Positions 8,834 to 18,304 of a DNA stretch of 64,000 bases are shown one piece after another. Each line of letters begins with the position of its first letter. The stretch's first letter is position 1. The stretch covers positions 82,140 to 146,139 of the forward strand of contig CADBDH010000008.1 in NCBI GenBank assembly GCA_902793405.1, in the 5' to 3' direction. A program made the translations under genes and the position numbers. The DNA is from an uncultured Bacteroidales bacterium (GTDB taxonomy: Bacteria; Bacteroidota; Bacteroidia; Bacteroidales; Muribaculaceae). The notes under the pieces were generated by a model, which did not search any database, was not told where the DNA came from, and worked only from the letters and a program-made list of their open reading frames with translations.

Positions 8834-9298
8834 ATGATAGACAAGACGGCACTGGAACAAGTGATTAACGAGGCCCTGGAGGGCACCAAGATGTATCTGG
8901 TCACCATCAAGGTGAGCAAGGACAACGTCATCGATGTGGCTCTCGACAGCGACGAGGACATCACCATTGATGACTGTGTGGCGGTAAACGACGCCGTGCT
9001 CGCCGCGTTTGACCGCGACGATGAGGACTACGAGCTCACCGTGGGCTCCTATGGCATTACTTCGCCCTTGCTGCTGCCGCGCCAGTATCGCAAGAATGTG
9101 GGCTACGAGGTCGAGGTGCTTACCGCCGACGGCCGCAAGCTCAAGGGCATTATTGCCGATGCCGACGATGAAGGCTTCACCCTGACCACTACCGTGAAGA
9201 AGAAACTCGAGGGCAAGAAGCGCCCCGAGCTGGTCGAGGAACAGGAGCGGTTCAGCTACAGCGACATTAAACAAACAAAAAATATCATAAAAGTCTGA
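8834..9298 (+). CDS. rimP: Ribosome maturation factor RimP
   Basis: A 154-residue cytoplasmic factor needed for maturation of the 30S ribosomal subunit. The two-domain RimP architecture is visible: an N-terminal alpha/beta domain (DVALDSDEDITIDDCVAVNDAV, read in pieces) and a C-terminal SH3-like domain starting near YRKNVGYEVEVLTADGRKLKG. The N-terminal GSYGITSPL replaces the longer EVSSPGLDRPL of proteobacterial proteins, as is usual in Bacteroidetes. It is the first gene of the conserved rimP-nusA-infB cluster, with nusA starting 11 nt after its stop. Confidence 0.9.
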   Translation: MIDKTALEQVINEALEGTKMYLVTIKVSKDNVIDVALDSDEDITIDDCVAVNDAVLAAFDRDDEDYELTVGSYGITSPLLLPRQYRKNVGYEVEVLTADGRKLKGIIADADDEGFTLTTTVKKKLEGKKRPELVEEQERFSYSDIKQTKNIIKV

Positions 9299-9309
9299 CA
9301 ATTCAAATT

Positions 9310-10566
9310 ATGGCTAAAAGAGAAGAAGCGGTTAACATGACCGCACAGTTTGCCGAGTTCAAGGAACTCAAGGACATCGACAAGACCACACTCATCAGCG
9401 TGCTGGAGGAGTCGTTCCGCAGTGTGTTGTCCAAGATGTTCGGCAACGACGACAACTTTGACGTGATTGTCAACCCCGACAAGGGTGACTGTGAGATTTA
9501 CCAGAACCTGGAAGTGGTCGAGGACGGTGAGGTGGAGAACCCCAACAAGCAAATCTCGTTGAGTGATGCCCAGGCCGACGATGACCCCGACTGTGAGGTG
9601 GGCGAGGAGCACACCCGCAAGATTGACTTCGCCAAGTTTGGTCGCCGTGCCATCCTGAACCTGCGCCAGACCTTAGCCAGCAAGATTCTCGACCTGCAGA
9701 AGGACGCCATCTACAACAAGTTCAAGGCTCTTGAGGGCCAGCTTGTGGCAGGTGAGGTCTATCAGGTGTGGAAGCGCGAGGTGCTGTTGCTCGACGACGA
9801 CAAGAACGAGCTGCTGCTCCCCAAGGAGGAGCAGATTCCCACCGACATCTACCGCAAGGGTGATGTCGTGCGTGCCGTCATCGAGAAGGTGGACAACACC
9901 AACAACAATCCCAAGATTATCGTTTCGCGCACCAGCCAGAACTTCCTGCGCCGCCTGTTTGAGCAGGAGGTGCCCGAGATTCATGACGGCCTGATCGTTA
10001 TCCGCGCCGTTGCCCGCATCCCGGGCGAGCGTGCCAAGATTGCCGTCGAGAGCTATGACGACCGCATCGACCCCGTTGGCGCCTGTGTGGGCGTGAAGGG
10101 TGCCCGCATCCACGGCATCGTGCGCGAGTTGCGCAACGAGAACATCGACGTCATCAACTACACCAGCAATCCTCAGCTGCTCATCCAGCGTGCCTTGAGT
10201 CCTGCCAAGATCTCGTCCATCCGTTTGGACAACGAGAATAAGCACGCCGAGGTGTTCCTCCGTCCCGAGGAGGTTTCGCTGGCCATTGGTAAGGGCGGCT
10301 TGAACATCAAGCTGGCCAGCATCCTGACGGGTTACAGCATCGACGTTTACCGTGACGTGGAGACCGAGGCCGAGGAGGATATCTACCTGGACGAGTTCAA
10401 GGACGAGGTAGATGCTTGGGTAATCGAGGCACTCAAGAATGTGGGTCTCGCCACTGCCAAGTCGGTATTGCGCACCCCGCGCGAGGAACTGATCGACAAG
10501 GCCGACCTCGAGGAGAACACGGTAGACTACGTGCTCGGCGTGCTCCGTGCCGAGTTTGAGGACTAA
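9310..10566 (+). CDS. nusA: Transcription termination/antitermination factor NusA
   Basis: A 418-residue NusA, which binds RNA polymerase and nascent RNA and modulates pausing, termination and antitermination. The N-terminal RNAP-binding domain covers about residues 1-130 with a Bacteroidetes acidic insert (DAQADDDPDCEVGEE). An S1 domain follows at about 135-205, then two KH domains. KH1 begins after IVSRTSQNFLRRLF and contains VGACVGVKGARIHGI; KH2 contains LAIGKGGLNIKLA. The C-terminal part holds one short helical repeat region (LEENTVDYVLGVLRAEFED) and lacks the duplicated acidic repeats of E. coli. It lies between rimP and infB. Confidence 0.95.
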   Translation: MAKREEAVNMTAQFAEFKELKDIDKTTLISVLEESFRSVLSKMFGNDDNFDVIVNPDKGDCEIYQNLEVVEDGEVENPNKQISLSDAQADDDPDCEVGEEHTRKIDFAKFGRRAILNLRQTLASKILDLQKDAIYNKFKALEGQLVAGEVYQVWKREVLLLDDDKNELLLPKEEQIPTDIYRKGDVVRAVIEKVDNTNNNPKIIVSRTSQNFLRRLFEQEVPEIHDGLIVIRAVARIPGERAKIAVESYDDRIDPVGACVGVKGARIHGIVRELRNENIDVINYTSNPQLLIQRALSPAKISSIRLDNENKHAEVFLRPEEVSLAIGKGGLNIKLASILTGYSIDVYRDVETEAEEDIYLDEFKDEVDAWVIEALKNVGLATAKSVLRTPREELIDKADLEENTVDYVLGVLRAEFED

Positions 10567-10677
10567 GCCCCCTGGCAAGAGTAAACTGTTTTACATTAAT
10601 CATCACTTCTCACTAAACAACAAATATTTTTTAGCCGAAGCATATTGCTGAAAGCCAACAGAGATAAATGACATTAT

Positions 10678-13458
10678 ATGGCGATAAAGATAAGTAAAGT
10701 CATTAAAGATTTAAACGTGGGTAGGCAGACCATCGAGGAATTCCTGCACAAGAAGGGCATCGAAATCGACGCCAGCATCAATGCGCGCATCCAGGACGAT
10801 GTCTATGAAATGCTTGTCAAGGAATTCAAGCCCGACATGGACCTGAAATCCAAGTCGGACAAGATGGCCAACGAGCGCCAGAAGGAGAAGGCCAAGCAGA
10901 ACGCTGCCAAGGCAGAATCACACGAGATCAAGACCGAGATTCCGGGCCAGAAGCCCAAAATCCTGGGCAAGATTGACCTGGAAGCTGCCGGCAAGCCTAA
11001 GCCCAAGCCCAAGCCTGCATCCGCTCCTGCACCTGCTCCTGTCGAGGAAACCGTTAAGGAGACTCCCGCTCCCGTCGAGGAGAAGGAGCCTGCACCTGTT
11101 GCTCCCGTTCAGGAACCCGTTGCCGAACCTGCCAAGCCTGCTGAGTCCGTCGAGCCCGCACACCAGGAACCCGAAGTAGCACCCGAGGCTCCCGCCGAGG
11201 AGCCCGTCCAGGAGGAACCCGCTCAGGACGATGAGCCCGAGGTGTTCAAGCCCGTGTCCCAGACGGTGGGCGGCCCGCAGCTCAAGGTGGTGGGCAAGGT
11301 GGACCTGACCTCGCTCAACCAGCAGACCCGTCCCCGCAAGAAAACCAAGGAGGAGAAGCGCAACGAACGCATCGCCAAGGCTCAGGCCGAAGGCGCCGGC
11401 AAGAAGAAGCGCAAACGCATCGGCAAGGAGAAAATCGACATCGAGACCGCCGGCAACCAGCCTGCCCAGCCGGGCAAGAACCGTGGTGGCGGCAAGGACG
11501 ATGCCGGCAAGCGCGGCAAGGACAAGAAGGGCAACCGCAAGCCCTTGCGTCCCGAAGTCAGCGAGGAGGATGTTCAGCGTCAGATGAAGGAGACGCTCGC
11601 ACGCCTCACCGCCAAGACCAGCAAGAAGGCTGCCGCACGTCGCCGTGAGCGCCGTGAGGAGCATCGCGAGGAAGTGCGTGAAGAAGCCGCTCTGGCAGCA
11701 GCACAGAGCAAGATCTTGAAGCTCACCGAGTTTGTGACGGCCAATGACCTGGCCATCATGATGAACGTGCCCATCAACAAGGTTATCGCCACTTGTATGA
11801 ACCTGGGTGTGATGGTGAGCATCAACCAGCGCCTCGACGCCGAGACCATCAACATCGTGGCCGATGAGTTCGGCTTCAAGACCGAATACACCAGTGCCGA
11901 GGTTGCCGAGGCCATCAGCGAGGAAGCCGATGATCCCGCCGACCTGGTACAGCGTCCTCCTGTGGTTACCGTCATGGGCCATGTGGACCACGGTAAGACC
12001 TCGTTGCTGGACTACATCCGCAACTCTAACGTGATTGCCGGTGAGGCTGGTGGTATCACCCAGCACATCGGTGCCTACAACGTGAAGCTGCCCAACGGCC
12101 GCCGCATCACCTTCCTGGATACCCCTGGCCACGAGGCGTTCACCGCTATGCGTGCCCGTGGTGCCAAGGTCACCGACATCGTTATCGTTATCGTCGCTGC
12201 CGACGACAGCGTCATGCCGCAGACCGTCGAGGCGTTGAACCACGCTTCGGCTGCCGGCGTGCCCATCATCTTCGCCATCAACAAGATTGATAAGCCGGGT
12301 GCCAACCCCGAGAAGATCAAAGAGGAGCTGGCCAACATGAACTACCTGGTCGAGGACTGGGGAGGCAAGTACCAGAGCCAGGATATCTCGGCCAAGAAGG
12401 GCATCGGCGTGGAAGAACTGATGGAGAAGGTGCTGCTCGAGGCCGATATGCTCGACCTGAAGGCCAACCCCAACCGCAAGGCTACGGGTTCCATCATCGA
12501 GTCGTCGCTCGACAAGGGCCGTGGCTACATCGCCACCGTCCTCGTCGATAACGGCACCCTGCACGTGGGCGACATCGTGCTGGCCGGTACCCATTACGGT
12601 AAAGTCAAGGCGATGTTCAACGAGCGCAACGTGCGCATCACCGAGAGCGGCCCCTCGACCCCGGCTCTGATTCTGGGTCTGGACGGCGCTCCCACCGCTG
12701 GTGACAAGTTCAACGTCATGGACACCGACCAGGAGGCCCGCCAGATTGCCAACAAGCGCGAGCAGCTGCAGCGTGAGCTCAGCCGCCGCACCCAGACGCG
12801 TGTCAGCCTCGAGGACATCGGCCGTCGCCGTGCCTTGGGTGAGTTCCATGAGCTCAACATCATCGTCAAGGGTGATGTGGACGGTTCGATCGAGGCCTTG
12901 AGCGACTCGCTCATCAAGCTTTCTACCCCCGAGGTACAGGTCAACGTCATCCACAAGGCCGTGGGTGCCATCACCGAGAGCGATGTTACCCTGGCTGCTG
13001 CCAGCGATGCCTACATCGTCGGCTTCCAGGTGCGTCCCGCAGCAGCCGCCAAGCGTGCTGCCGAGCAGGAGGGTGTGGACATCCGTCTGTACTCCATCAT
13101 TTATGACGCCATCGAGGAGGTCAAGAGCGCTATGGAAGGTATGCTCCAGCCCGACATCAAGGAAGAGGTTACCGGTAGCGCCGAGGTGCGCCAGGTTTAC
13201 CACATCAGCAAGGTGGGTACCATCGCCGGTGCCATGGTCATCGAGGGCAAGATCAAGCGTGGCAGCAAGGTGCGCGTGATTCGCGACGGTATCGTTATCC
13301 ACACGGGCGAGTTGGCTTCGCTCAAGCGCTTCAAGGATGATGCCAAGGAGGTCACCAGCGGCTATGACTGCGGTTTGAGCCTCAAGTCCTACAACGACCT
13401 GCAGGAGATGGACATCATCGAGGCCTTTGAGGAAATCGAGGTCCACAAGTCCTTGTAA
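10678..13458 (+). CDS. infB: Translation initiation factor IF-2
   Basis: A 926-residue IF-2 GTPase that brings fMet-tRNA to the 30S initiation complex. An N-terminal IF2_N domain ([19 protein letters not shown]) is followed by a long Pro/Ala/Glu-rich and then Lys/Arg-rich linker (about residues 80-340) and a second IF2_N segment. The G domain starts near residue 425: G1 [10 protein letters not shown]3 DTPGHE near 480, G4 NKID near 534. The EF-Tu-like domain II and the C-terminal fMet-tRNA-binding domain follow, ending IEVHKSL. A 111-nt spacer without an obvious promoter separates it from nusA, and folK starts 1 nt after its stop. Confidence 0.97.
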   Translation: MAIKISKVIKDLNVGRQTIEEFLHKKGIEIDASINARIQDDVYEMLVKEFKPDMDLKSKSDKMANERQKEKAKQNAAKAESHEIKTEIPGQKPKILGKIDLEAAGKPKPKPKPASAPAPAPVEETVKETPAPVEEKEPAPVAPVQEPVAEPAKPAESVEPAHQEPEVAPEAPAEEPVQEEPAQDDEPEVFKPVSQTVGGPQLKVVGKVDLTSLNQQTRPRKKTKEEKRNERIAKAQAEGAGKKKRKRIGKEKIDIETAGNQPAQPGKNRGGGKDDAGKRGKDKKGNRKPLRPEVSEEDVQRQMKETLARLTAKTSKKAAARRRERREEHREEVREEAALAAAQSKILKLTEFVTANDLAIMMNVPINKVIATCMNLGVMVSINQRLDAETINIVADEFGFKTEYTSAEVAEAISEEADDPADLVQRPPVVTVMGHVDHGKTSLLDYIRNSNVIAGEAGGITQHIGAYNVKLPNGRRITFLDTPGHEAFTAMRARGAKVTDIVIVIVAADDSVMPQTVEALNHASAAGVPIIFAINKIDKPGANPEKIKEELANMNYLVEDWGGKYQSQDISAKKGIGVEELMEKVLLEADMLDLKANPNRKATGSIIESSLDKGRGYIATVLVDNGTLHVGDIVLAGTHYGKVKAMFNERNVRITESGPSTPALILGLDGAPTAGDKFNVMDTDQEARQIANKREQLQRELSRRTQTRVSLEDIGRRRALGEFHELNIIVKGDVDGSIEALSDSLIKLSTPEVQVNVIHKAVGAITESDVTLAAASDAYIVGFQVRPAAAAKRAAEQEGVDIRLYSIIYDAIEEVKSAMEGMLQPDIKEEVTGSAEVRQVYHISKVGTIAGAMVIEGKIKRGSKVRVIRDGIVIHTGELASLKRFKDDAKEVTSGYDCGLSLKSYNDLQEMDIIEAFEEIEVHKSL

Positions 13459-13459
13459 C

Positions 13460-13933
13460 ATGAACTATTACCTGAATATAGGTAGCAATATGGGCGACCG
13501 GCGCGATAATCTTTATCGCGCCGTCGTTGCTTTGGCGGCCCTGGCTGATGACGGCTTTGCCGTCTCGTCAATCGTCGAGAGCGAGCCTTGGGGATTTGAG
13601 AGTGAGCATGGTTTCTTGAATATCGGTATGCATCTGCGCAGCAAGCTGGCCCCGCACAAGATGCTTGACCGCATCCACAAGATAGAGCGCCGCCTGGGCA
13701 GTGCATCACACCGCGACAGCAAGGACAATTACATCGACCGTCTGGTGGATATAGATATTGTGGCTGTGGATGATATGGTTATCGACACGCCCGACTTGCA
13801 GGTGCCGCATGCACACCTGGCCGAGCGCGAATTTTTCCTGCGCCCCATGATGGAGCTGGCTCCCGAATGGGTCCATCCCCTCACAGGCCTCACTGCCGCC
13901 CAAATGCTAGAGTCCTTAGTTTCTAGTCCCTAG
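13460..13933 (+). CDS. folK: 2-amino-4-hydroxy-6-hydroxymethyldihydropteridine diphosphokinase
   Basis: A 157-residue HPPK that transfers pyrophosphate from ATP to 6-hydroxymethyl-dihydropterin in folate synthesis. It begins MNYYLNIGSNMGDR, matching the family LxxGSNxGDR start. The family signature RLVDIDIVAVDD, with catalytic Asp residues, is at about 93-104, and PHAHLAEREFFLRPMMELAP carries the conserved P-H and R-x-F-x-L-x-P positions. I chose the ATG at 13460, one base after the infB stop; an upstream in-frame ATG overlaps infB. The last six residues (SLVSSP) and the stop are read from the heptamer repeat array that follows, so the native C-terminus has probably been replaced by repeat sequence. 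Confidence 0.88.
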   Translation: MNYYLNIGSNMGDRRDNLYRAVVALAALADDGFAVSSIVESEPWGFESEHGFLNIGMHLRSKLAPHKMLDRIHKIERRLGSASHRDSKDNYIDRLVDIDIVAVDDMVIDTPDLQVPHAHLAEREFFLRPMMELAPEWVHPLTGLTAAQMLESLVSSP

Positions 13934-14057
13934 TTTCTAGTCCTTAGTTTCTAGTCCTTAGTTTCTAGTCCCTAGTTTTTAGTCCCTAGTCCCTAGTTCC
14001 TAGTTGTCTTTAAACTTTAAACTTTAAACTTTAAACTGTAAACTATTAACTGTTAAC
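13912..14057. repeat. Two adjacent heptamer tandem arrays
   Basis: Thirteen heptamers of the form GTNNNTA (mainly GTTTCTA and GTCCYTA) fill 13912-14002. Seven more, TTTAAAC then diverging to TGTTAAC, fill 14009-14057. The first array contains the end and stop codon of folK; the second ends 4 nt from the stop of the convergent araC-type gene. No separate terminator is seen between the two convergent genes. Confidence 0.8.
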
Positions 14058-14061
14058 TGCC

Positions 14062-14958
14062 TCACTTTCCGTAGCCGTTGGCTTTGCGGTAGTGGTTGGG
14101 GGAGAGGCCGAGGTGTTTCCGTACGTATTTGCCGAAGAAGGAGAGGTTATCGAATCCCATCTCGCTGGCCACTTCCTTGATGCTCAGGTCGCTATAGAGC
14201 AGCAACTGCTTGATGCGGCTGATGATGGCCGTGGCGATGAGTTCGCTGGCGGTGTAGTCGCTGTGTTTGCGGCACACGCTGGTCAGGTACTTGGGTGAGA
14301 CGCACAGTTCGTCGGCATAGGATTTGACGCTGCGGTTCACGTTGGTGTTGTCGGCCAGCAGCAGCATGAAACGGCGGTAAATGCGGTCGCTCTGGCGCAG
14401 CATGTCGTCATCGTTGCCCTGGTTGAGGTGGCGGTTGATATTGGACAGCAGGTCGTAGGCAAAGCAGCGGATGATGTCTCTCACCGTCTCACGCCCGAAG
14501 TTCATGTCGGGGTGCTCCATTTTGAAGACGAGCAGTTCGTAGTATTTCATCATCAAGTCAGCTTCGGCCTGTTCCAGTTTAATGACGGGGTTGGCCATGA
14601 TGTGCATGATGGATTGCAGCAGACTCTTGTTGAAGAATCCGAATCCGACGTCGGTGCTCATGGCGCAGATGACGCAGTTGAAGTTCTCTGTGTGTTTCAC
14701 GTTGTCAATCACCACCTTGCGGTCAACAAACAGGGAACAGTTCTTGTCCAGCTGGTAAGTCACATTGTTCATGTCAACGGTGAGGCGTCCCTCGGTCACC
14801 ATGACATAGGCGATGAAATTGACCTTGAACTGTTTCATCAGTCCGGGAATGGACGTGATGTTGTCGGCAAAATAGATTTCGCCGTCATTGTACTTGAGGT
14901 TATGGTATACCTGTGGCACGTCATCCAGGTCCAGTTCGGTGATTTTGTGCTGTTGCAT
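14062..14958 (-). CDS. AraC-family transcriptional regulator
   Basis: A 298-residue DNA-binding regulator. The C-terminal 100 residues form the two helix-turn-helix AraC domain (VKSYADELCVSPKYLTSVCR, then IKEVASEMGFDNLSFFGKYV with the closing HLGLSPNHYRK). The N-terminal about 180 residues form a cupin-like sensor (VTEGRLTVDMNNVTYQL) with unknown ligand. It is monocistronic, convergent with folK, and transcribed away from the tRNA-Pro terminator region. Bacteroidales have many such single-copy AraC regulators; the target cannot be inferred from the neighbours. A promoter-like TTG-N20-TAACTTCG lies at 14984-15014 on the minus strand. Confidence 0.85.
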   Translation of the reverse strand: MQQHKITELDLDDVPQVYHNLKYNDGEIYFADNITSIPGLMKQFKVNFIAYVMVTEGRLTVDMNNVTYQLDKNCSLFVDRKVVIDNVKHTENFNCVICAMSTDVGFGFFNKSLLQSIMHIMANPVIKLEQAEADLMMKYYELLVFKMEHPDMNFGRETVRDIIRCFAYDLLSNINRHLNQGNDDDMLRQSDRIYRRFMLLLADNTNVNRSVKSYADELCVSPKYLTSVCRKHSDYTASELIATAIISRIKQLLLYSDLSIKEVASEMGFDNLSFFGKYVRKHLGLSPNHYRKANGYGK

Positions 14959-15032
14959 TGTTTTTCGCTTTTCTATTTGCCTGCGAAGTTATCAACTTTT
15001 TTTCATAATCGCAAGTATGTGACCATGATAAA

Positions 15033-15070
15033 CAAAAAAAGGCTAACGCAGTCAAGACTGCATTAACCTT
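15033..15070 (-). terminator. Intrinsic terminator of the tRNA-Pro transcript
   Basis: On the minus strand GGTTAATGCAGT and ACTGCGTTAGCC form a 12-bp stem with a CTTG loop, followed by seven T. It begins about 10 nt after the tRNA 3' end. Confidence 0.75.
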
Positions 15071-15079
15071 GTGCTTGAG

Positions 15080-15153
15080 TCGGGGTGAGAAGACTCGAAC
15101 TTCCGGCCTCCACGTCCCGAACGTGGCGCGCTAACCAACTGTGCTACACCCCG
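15080..15153 (-). tRNA. tRNA-Pro (anticodon CGG)
   Basis: The minus strand folds into a tRNA: acceptor CGGGGTG with CACCCCG, D-loop AGCACAGTTGGTTAGCGC, anticodon stem CCACG/CGTGG around loop TTCGGGA (anticodon CGG, reading CCG), and a T-arm with GTTCGAGTC. The discriminator is A at 15080. CCA is not encoded. It has its own promoter and terminator. Confidence 0.93.
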
Positions 15154-15171
15154 AATCTCATTTGAGCGGTG

Positions 15172-15203
15172 CAAAAGTACTGCTATTTTTTCAAACAGCG
15201 CAA
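15172..15203 (-). promoter_or_regulatory. Promoter of tRNA-Pro
   Basis: On the minus strand TTG (15203-15201) and TACTTTTG (15179-15172) are 21 nt apart, 19 nt before the mature tRNA 5' end. Confidence 0.65.
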
Positions 15204-15283
15204 GATTTTAGCGAAAATATTTCACTTAGTCATTAAAGACCATGCTCGATTACCCTGCTCCGGATAGGATAACCGCCTGTCCA

Positions 15284-18130
15284 TCAATGGGCGTCGAGCC
15301 AGTTGGTGGCTGCGCCATGGGTGGCCGTGAGTTGCACCTGGCCCTTATAGACACCCTCCATTTCCTCGATGACAATGCGTTGCACTGCCTCCAGCTCGCT
15401 GGGTATGACGTCGAAGTTGAGTTCGTCATGCACTTGCAGAATCATCTTGGACTGGATGCCTTCCTGCTCAAAACGACGGTAGATGCGCACCATGGCCAGC
15501 TTGATGACGTCGGCAGCGGTGCCCTGGATGGGAGCGTTGATGGCGTTGCGCTCGCTGAAGGCCCTCACCACGGCATTCCTCGAATTGATGTCAGGTAACA
15601 TGCGGCGACGGCCGTAAACGGTTGTCACATAGCCTTTCTCGCGCGCCTGGGCAATGCTGCGGTCGATGTACTCCCTCACCTGTGGGAATGTCGTGTAGTA
15701 GCCGTCGATGAGCATCTTGGCCTCGTCACGCGGGATATTCAGGCGTTGGGCCAGACCAAAGGCGCTGATGCCGTACAGGATGCCGAAGTTGGCCGTCTTG
15801 GCCTTGCGTCGCTCGTCACTGGTGACCTCTTCCAGCGGTTTATGGTAGATGCGTGCGGCGGTGATGGCGTGGATGTCGTGATCATGGGCAAAGGCATCGA
15901 GCATCGTCTTGTCATGACTCAAATCGGCGACCAGGCGCAACTCAATCTGCGAATAGTCGGCGCTGAAGAACACGTTGCCCTCGGCGGGGATGAATGCGCG
16001 GCGAATTTCCTTGCCGTCGTCAGAGCGCACGGGAATATTCTGCAGGTTGGGATTGGTCGAGGACAGGCGGCCCGTGGCGGTCACGGTCTGGTTGTAGGTC
16101 GTGTGGATGCGGCCTGTCTGCGGGTTGATAAGGGCAGGTAAGGCGTTGACATAGGTGGACAACAGCTTGCGTATGCCTCTCAGTTCCAATATTTTGTCAA
16201 TCAGCGGATGGCGGTTGCGCAGTTTCAGCAGGATATCCTCGGTGGTGCTGTATTGGCCCGTTTTGGTCTTCTTGGCCTTGGGGTCGATTTTCAAGTGATC
16301 GAACAGCACCTCGCCCACCTGGGCGGGCGACGCGGTATTGAAGGGCACGCCGGCCAACTCATGGCATTCGGCTTCCAGACGGTTCATCTGCTCGGTCAGG
16401 GTAACGGAGTAGTCATTGAGTGCCTTCACGTCGATACGCGCACCGGCCAGTTCCATGCTTGCCAGCACCTTGATGAGCGGCAACTCGATGTCGGTCAGCA
16501 AGGTGTACAATCCCTGCTCCTTGAGCGCCTTGTCGAGTTCATCAGGCAGTTGCAGGGTTACGTCGGCTGCCTCACAGGCCCATCGTGTGATGGCTTCGGG
16601 CGACAGCTGGCTGGGCTTGAGCTGATTGCGTCCCTTGGGGCCCAGCAGGCTCTCGGGAGAGATGACGGTGTAATGCAGCAGCTCATAGGCTACTTCGGCC
16701 GTGGAGTGGCCTCGCTCGGGCTGTAGCAGGTAATGGGCGACGGCCGTATCGTAGTAGGGTGCCGTGAACGCGATGCCGTGGCGGTCCAGAGCGACCATCG
16801 TGCGCTTGACATCGCTGCTCACGATGCAAGATTGCCCTGCAAACAATGGCGCCAGTGCCCGCAGCATGTCCTGCTTGCCGTCACACTTAACAAAGGCGGC
16901 CTCGTGCTGCTGTGCACAGATGGCGATGCCCATTATCTTGAGCTGCATGGCGTTGTCACCGCTTCCCAGCAGACTGATGGCCACACGTGGCTGATCTTGT
17001 ACGGCGCTCACCAGCGTGGCTGCCTCGATGGGCGTGGTGATGAGCCGGTAGTTGTGAGGTATATCGGCCAGCGACTGATAGGCTGGTGCGGGTTCTTGTG
17101 CTGGTGCGGGTTCTTCCAGGTCAAAGAGTGACATCTGCTGGCCGCTGGCGGGTTTGGCTGCCTGGCTGGGCTGTACGGGCTGAGCCGGCTGTACTGATGG
17201 GGCGGACGGAACGGGCTCGATAGGCTGTGCGGCAGGGTTTTCTAATCCTGCGTTGGCCTCGCCGCCGTCAATCAGGCGCTGGGTGAGGGTGCGGAATTCC
17301 AACTCGTTGAATACCTCACGCAGGGCAGCCATGTCGACGGGCTTGCGGCTCAACTTGTCGGCATCGAGTGTGATGGGAACATCGGTGATGATGGTCGCCA
17401 ACCACTTTGACATGCGTATCTGGTCGGCGTTCTCGACGACTTTTTTCTGTTGTGCGCCCTTGAGTTCATCGGTGTGCGCGAGCAGGTTCTCGATGGAGCC
17501 GAACTGCTGGATGAGTTTCTCGGCGTTCTTGGGGCCCACGCCCGGGCAGCCGGGGATGTTGTCGGCGGTGTCGCCCATCAGTCCAAGGATGTCGATGAGT
17601 TGTGTGGGGGTCTGGATGCCGTATTTGGCCTTGACTTCCTCCACTCCCAGAATTTCCTTCTTGAGCGGGTCAAGAACTTTGATATTGGGGGTGACCAGCT
17701 GGCCGAAGTCCTTGTCGCCAGTGACCATATAAGTGAAAAATCCCTGTTGCTCGGCCTGGTGCGATAGGGTACCGATGACATCATCGGCCTCATAGCCCTC
17801 GACCTCAAAGATGGGAATGCCGTAGGCCTGCAGGATGCGCTTGATGTAGGGGACGGCTATAAGGATGCCCTCGGGCGTTTTCTCGCGGTTGGCCTTGTAG
17901 GGCTCGTAGTTCTCGTGCCTGAAGGTCTTGCCGCCCGGCGGGTCAAAGCACACGGCGATGTGCGACGGCTGTTCCCGTTTGAGTAGGTCTTGCAGGGTGT
18001 TGACAAAGCCGAATACAGCCGATGTGTCGATACCCGTCGAGGTGACGCGGGGATTGCGTATCATTGCATAGAATGCCCTGAAGATCAATGCATAGGCATC
18101 CAGTAACAACAGTTTCTTGTTTGGTTCCAT
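15284..18130 (-). CDS. polA: DNA polymerase I
   Basis: A 948-residue DNA polymerase I for gap filling and RNA-primer removal. The 5' nuclease domain covers about residues 1-300 (LLLLDAYALIFRAFYAM, then GYEADDVIGTL). A Pro/Gln-rich linker follows, then a degenerate 3'-5' exonuclease-like domain, then the polymerase domain with motif A DYSQIELRL, motif B RRKAKTANFGILYG and motif C LQVHDELNFD. In the exonuclease-like domain the DxE of motif I is not found (VAISLLGSGDNA in its place) and the motif II acid also appears missing, so proofreading is probably lost. I chose the ATG of MEPNKKLLLL at 18130; an upstream GTG would add 22 residues without family similarity. Confidence 0.95.
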   Translation of the reverse strand: MEPNKKLLLLDAYALIFRAFYAMIRNPRVTSTGIDTSAVFGFVNTLQDLLKREQPSHIAVCFDPPGGKTFRHENYEPYKANREKTPEGILIAVPYIKRILQAYGIPIFEVEGYEADDVIGTLSHQAEQQGFFTYMVTGDKDFGQLVTPNIKVLDPLKKEILGVEEVKAKYGIQTPTQLIDILGLMGDTADNIPGCPGVGPKNAEKLIQQFGSIENLLAHTDELKGAQQKKVVENADQIRMSKWLATIITDVPITLDADKLSRKPVDMAALREVFNELEFRTLTQRLIDGGEANAGLENPAAQPIEPVPSAPSVQPAQPVQPSQAAKPASGQQMSLFDLEEPAPAQEPAPAYQSLADIPHNYRLITTPIEAATLVSAVQDQPRVAISLLGSGDNAMQLKIMGIAICAQQHEAAFVKCDGKQDMLRALAPLFAGQSCIVSSDVKRTMVALDRHGIAFTAPYYDTAVAHYLLQPERGHSTAEVAYELLHYTVISPESLLGPKGRNQLKPSQLSPEAITRWACEAADVTLQLPDELDKALKEQGLYTLLTDIELPLIKVLASMELAGARIDVKALNDYSVTLTEQMNRLEAECHELAGVPFNTASPAQVGEVLFDHLKIDPKAKKTKTGQYSTTEDILLKLRNRHPLIDKILELRGIRKLLSTYVNALPALINPQTGRIHTTYNQTVTATGRLSSTNPNLQNIPVRSDDGKEIRRAFIPAEGNVFFSADYSQIELRLVADLSHDKTMLDAFAHDHDIHAITAARIYHKPLEEVTSDERRKAKTANFGILYGISAFGLAQRLNIPRDEAKMLIDGYYTTFPQVREYIDRSIAQAREKGYVTTVYGRRRMLPDINSRNAVVRAFSERNAINAPIQGTAADVIKLAMVRIYRRFEQEGIQSKMILQVHDELNFDVIPSELEAVQRIVIEEMEGVYKGQVQLTATHGAATNWLDAH

Positions 18131-18289
18131 AATGTAGCGTTTGTTTTGCAGGGCATAAAGATAATCATTTTTTTTCAGTTGCGGGTTTCCAGTCACAGGT
18201 TTTCAGTGCCAAACTGCCCGAATCGTCAATCCTTGTTTCAATTTCTCAAAATTACTCTTAAAAATGGTGGCATACACAGGAATTATTGC

Positions 18290-18297
18290 TACCTTTG
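18290..18297 (+). promoter_or_regulatory. -7 box for the polyprenyl synthase gene, near-leaderless
   Basis: TACCTTTG matches the Bacteroidetes -7 consensus. Only 7 nt separate it from the ATG at 18305, so the mRNA would start at or within a few bases of the start codon. The -33 region is weak (GTGG near 18267). Confidence 0.5.
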
Positions 18298-18304
18298 CAC
18301 TCTA

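Noticed and set aside
10918-13461. Long open frame antisense to infB
   Set aside because: It mirrors the whole infB coding region and reflects codon bias (GC-rich third positions); low-complexity translation and no family features.
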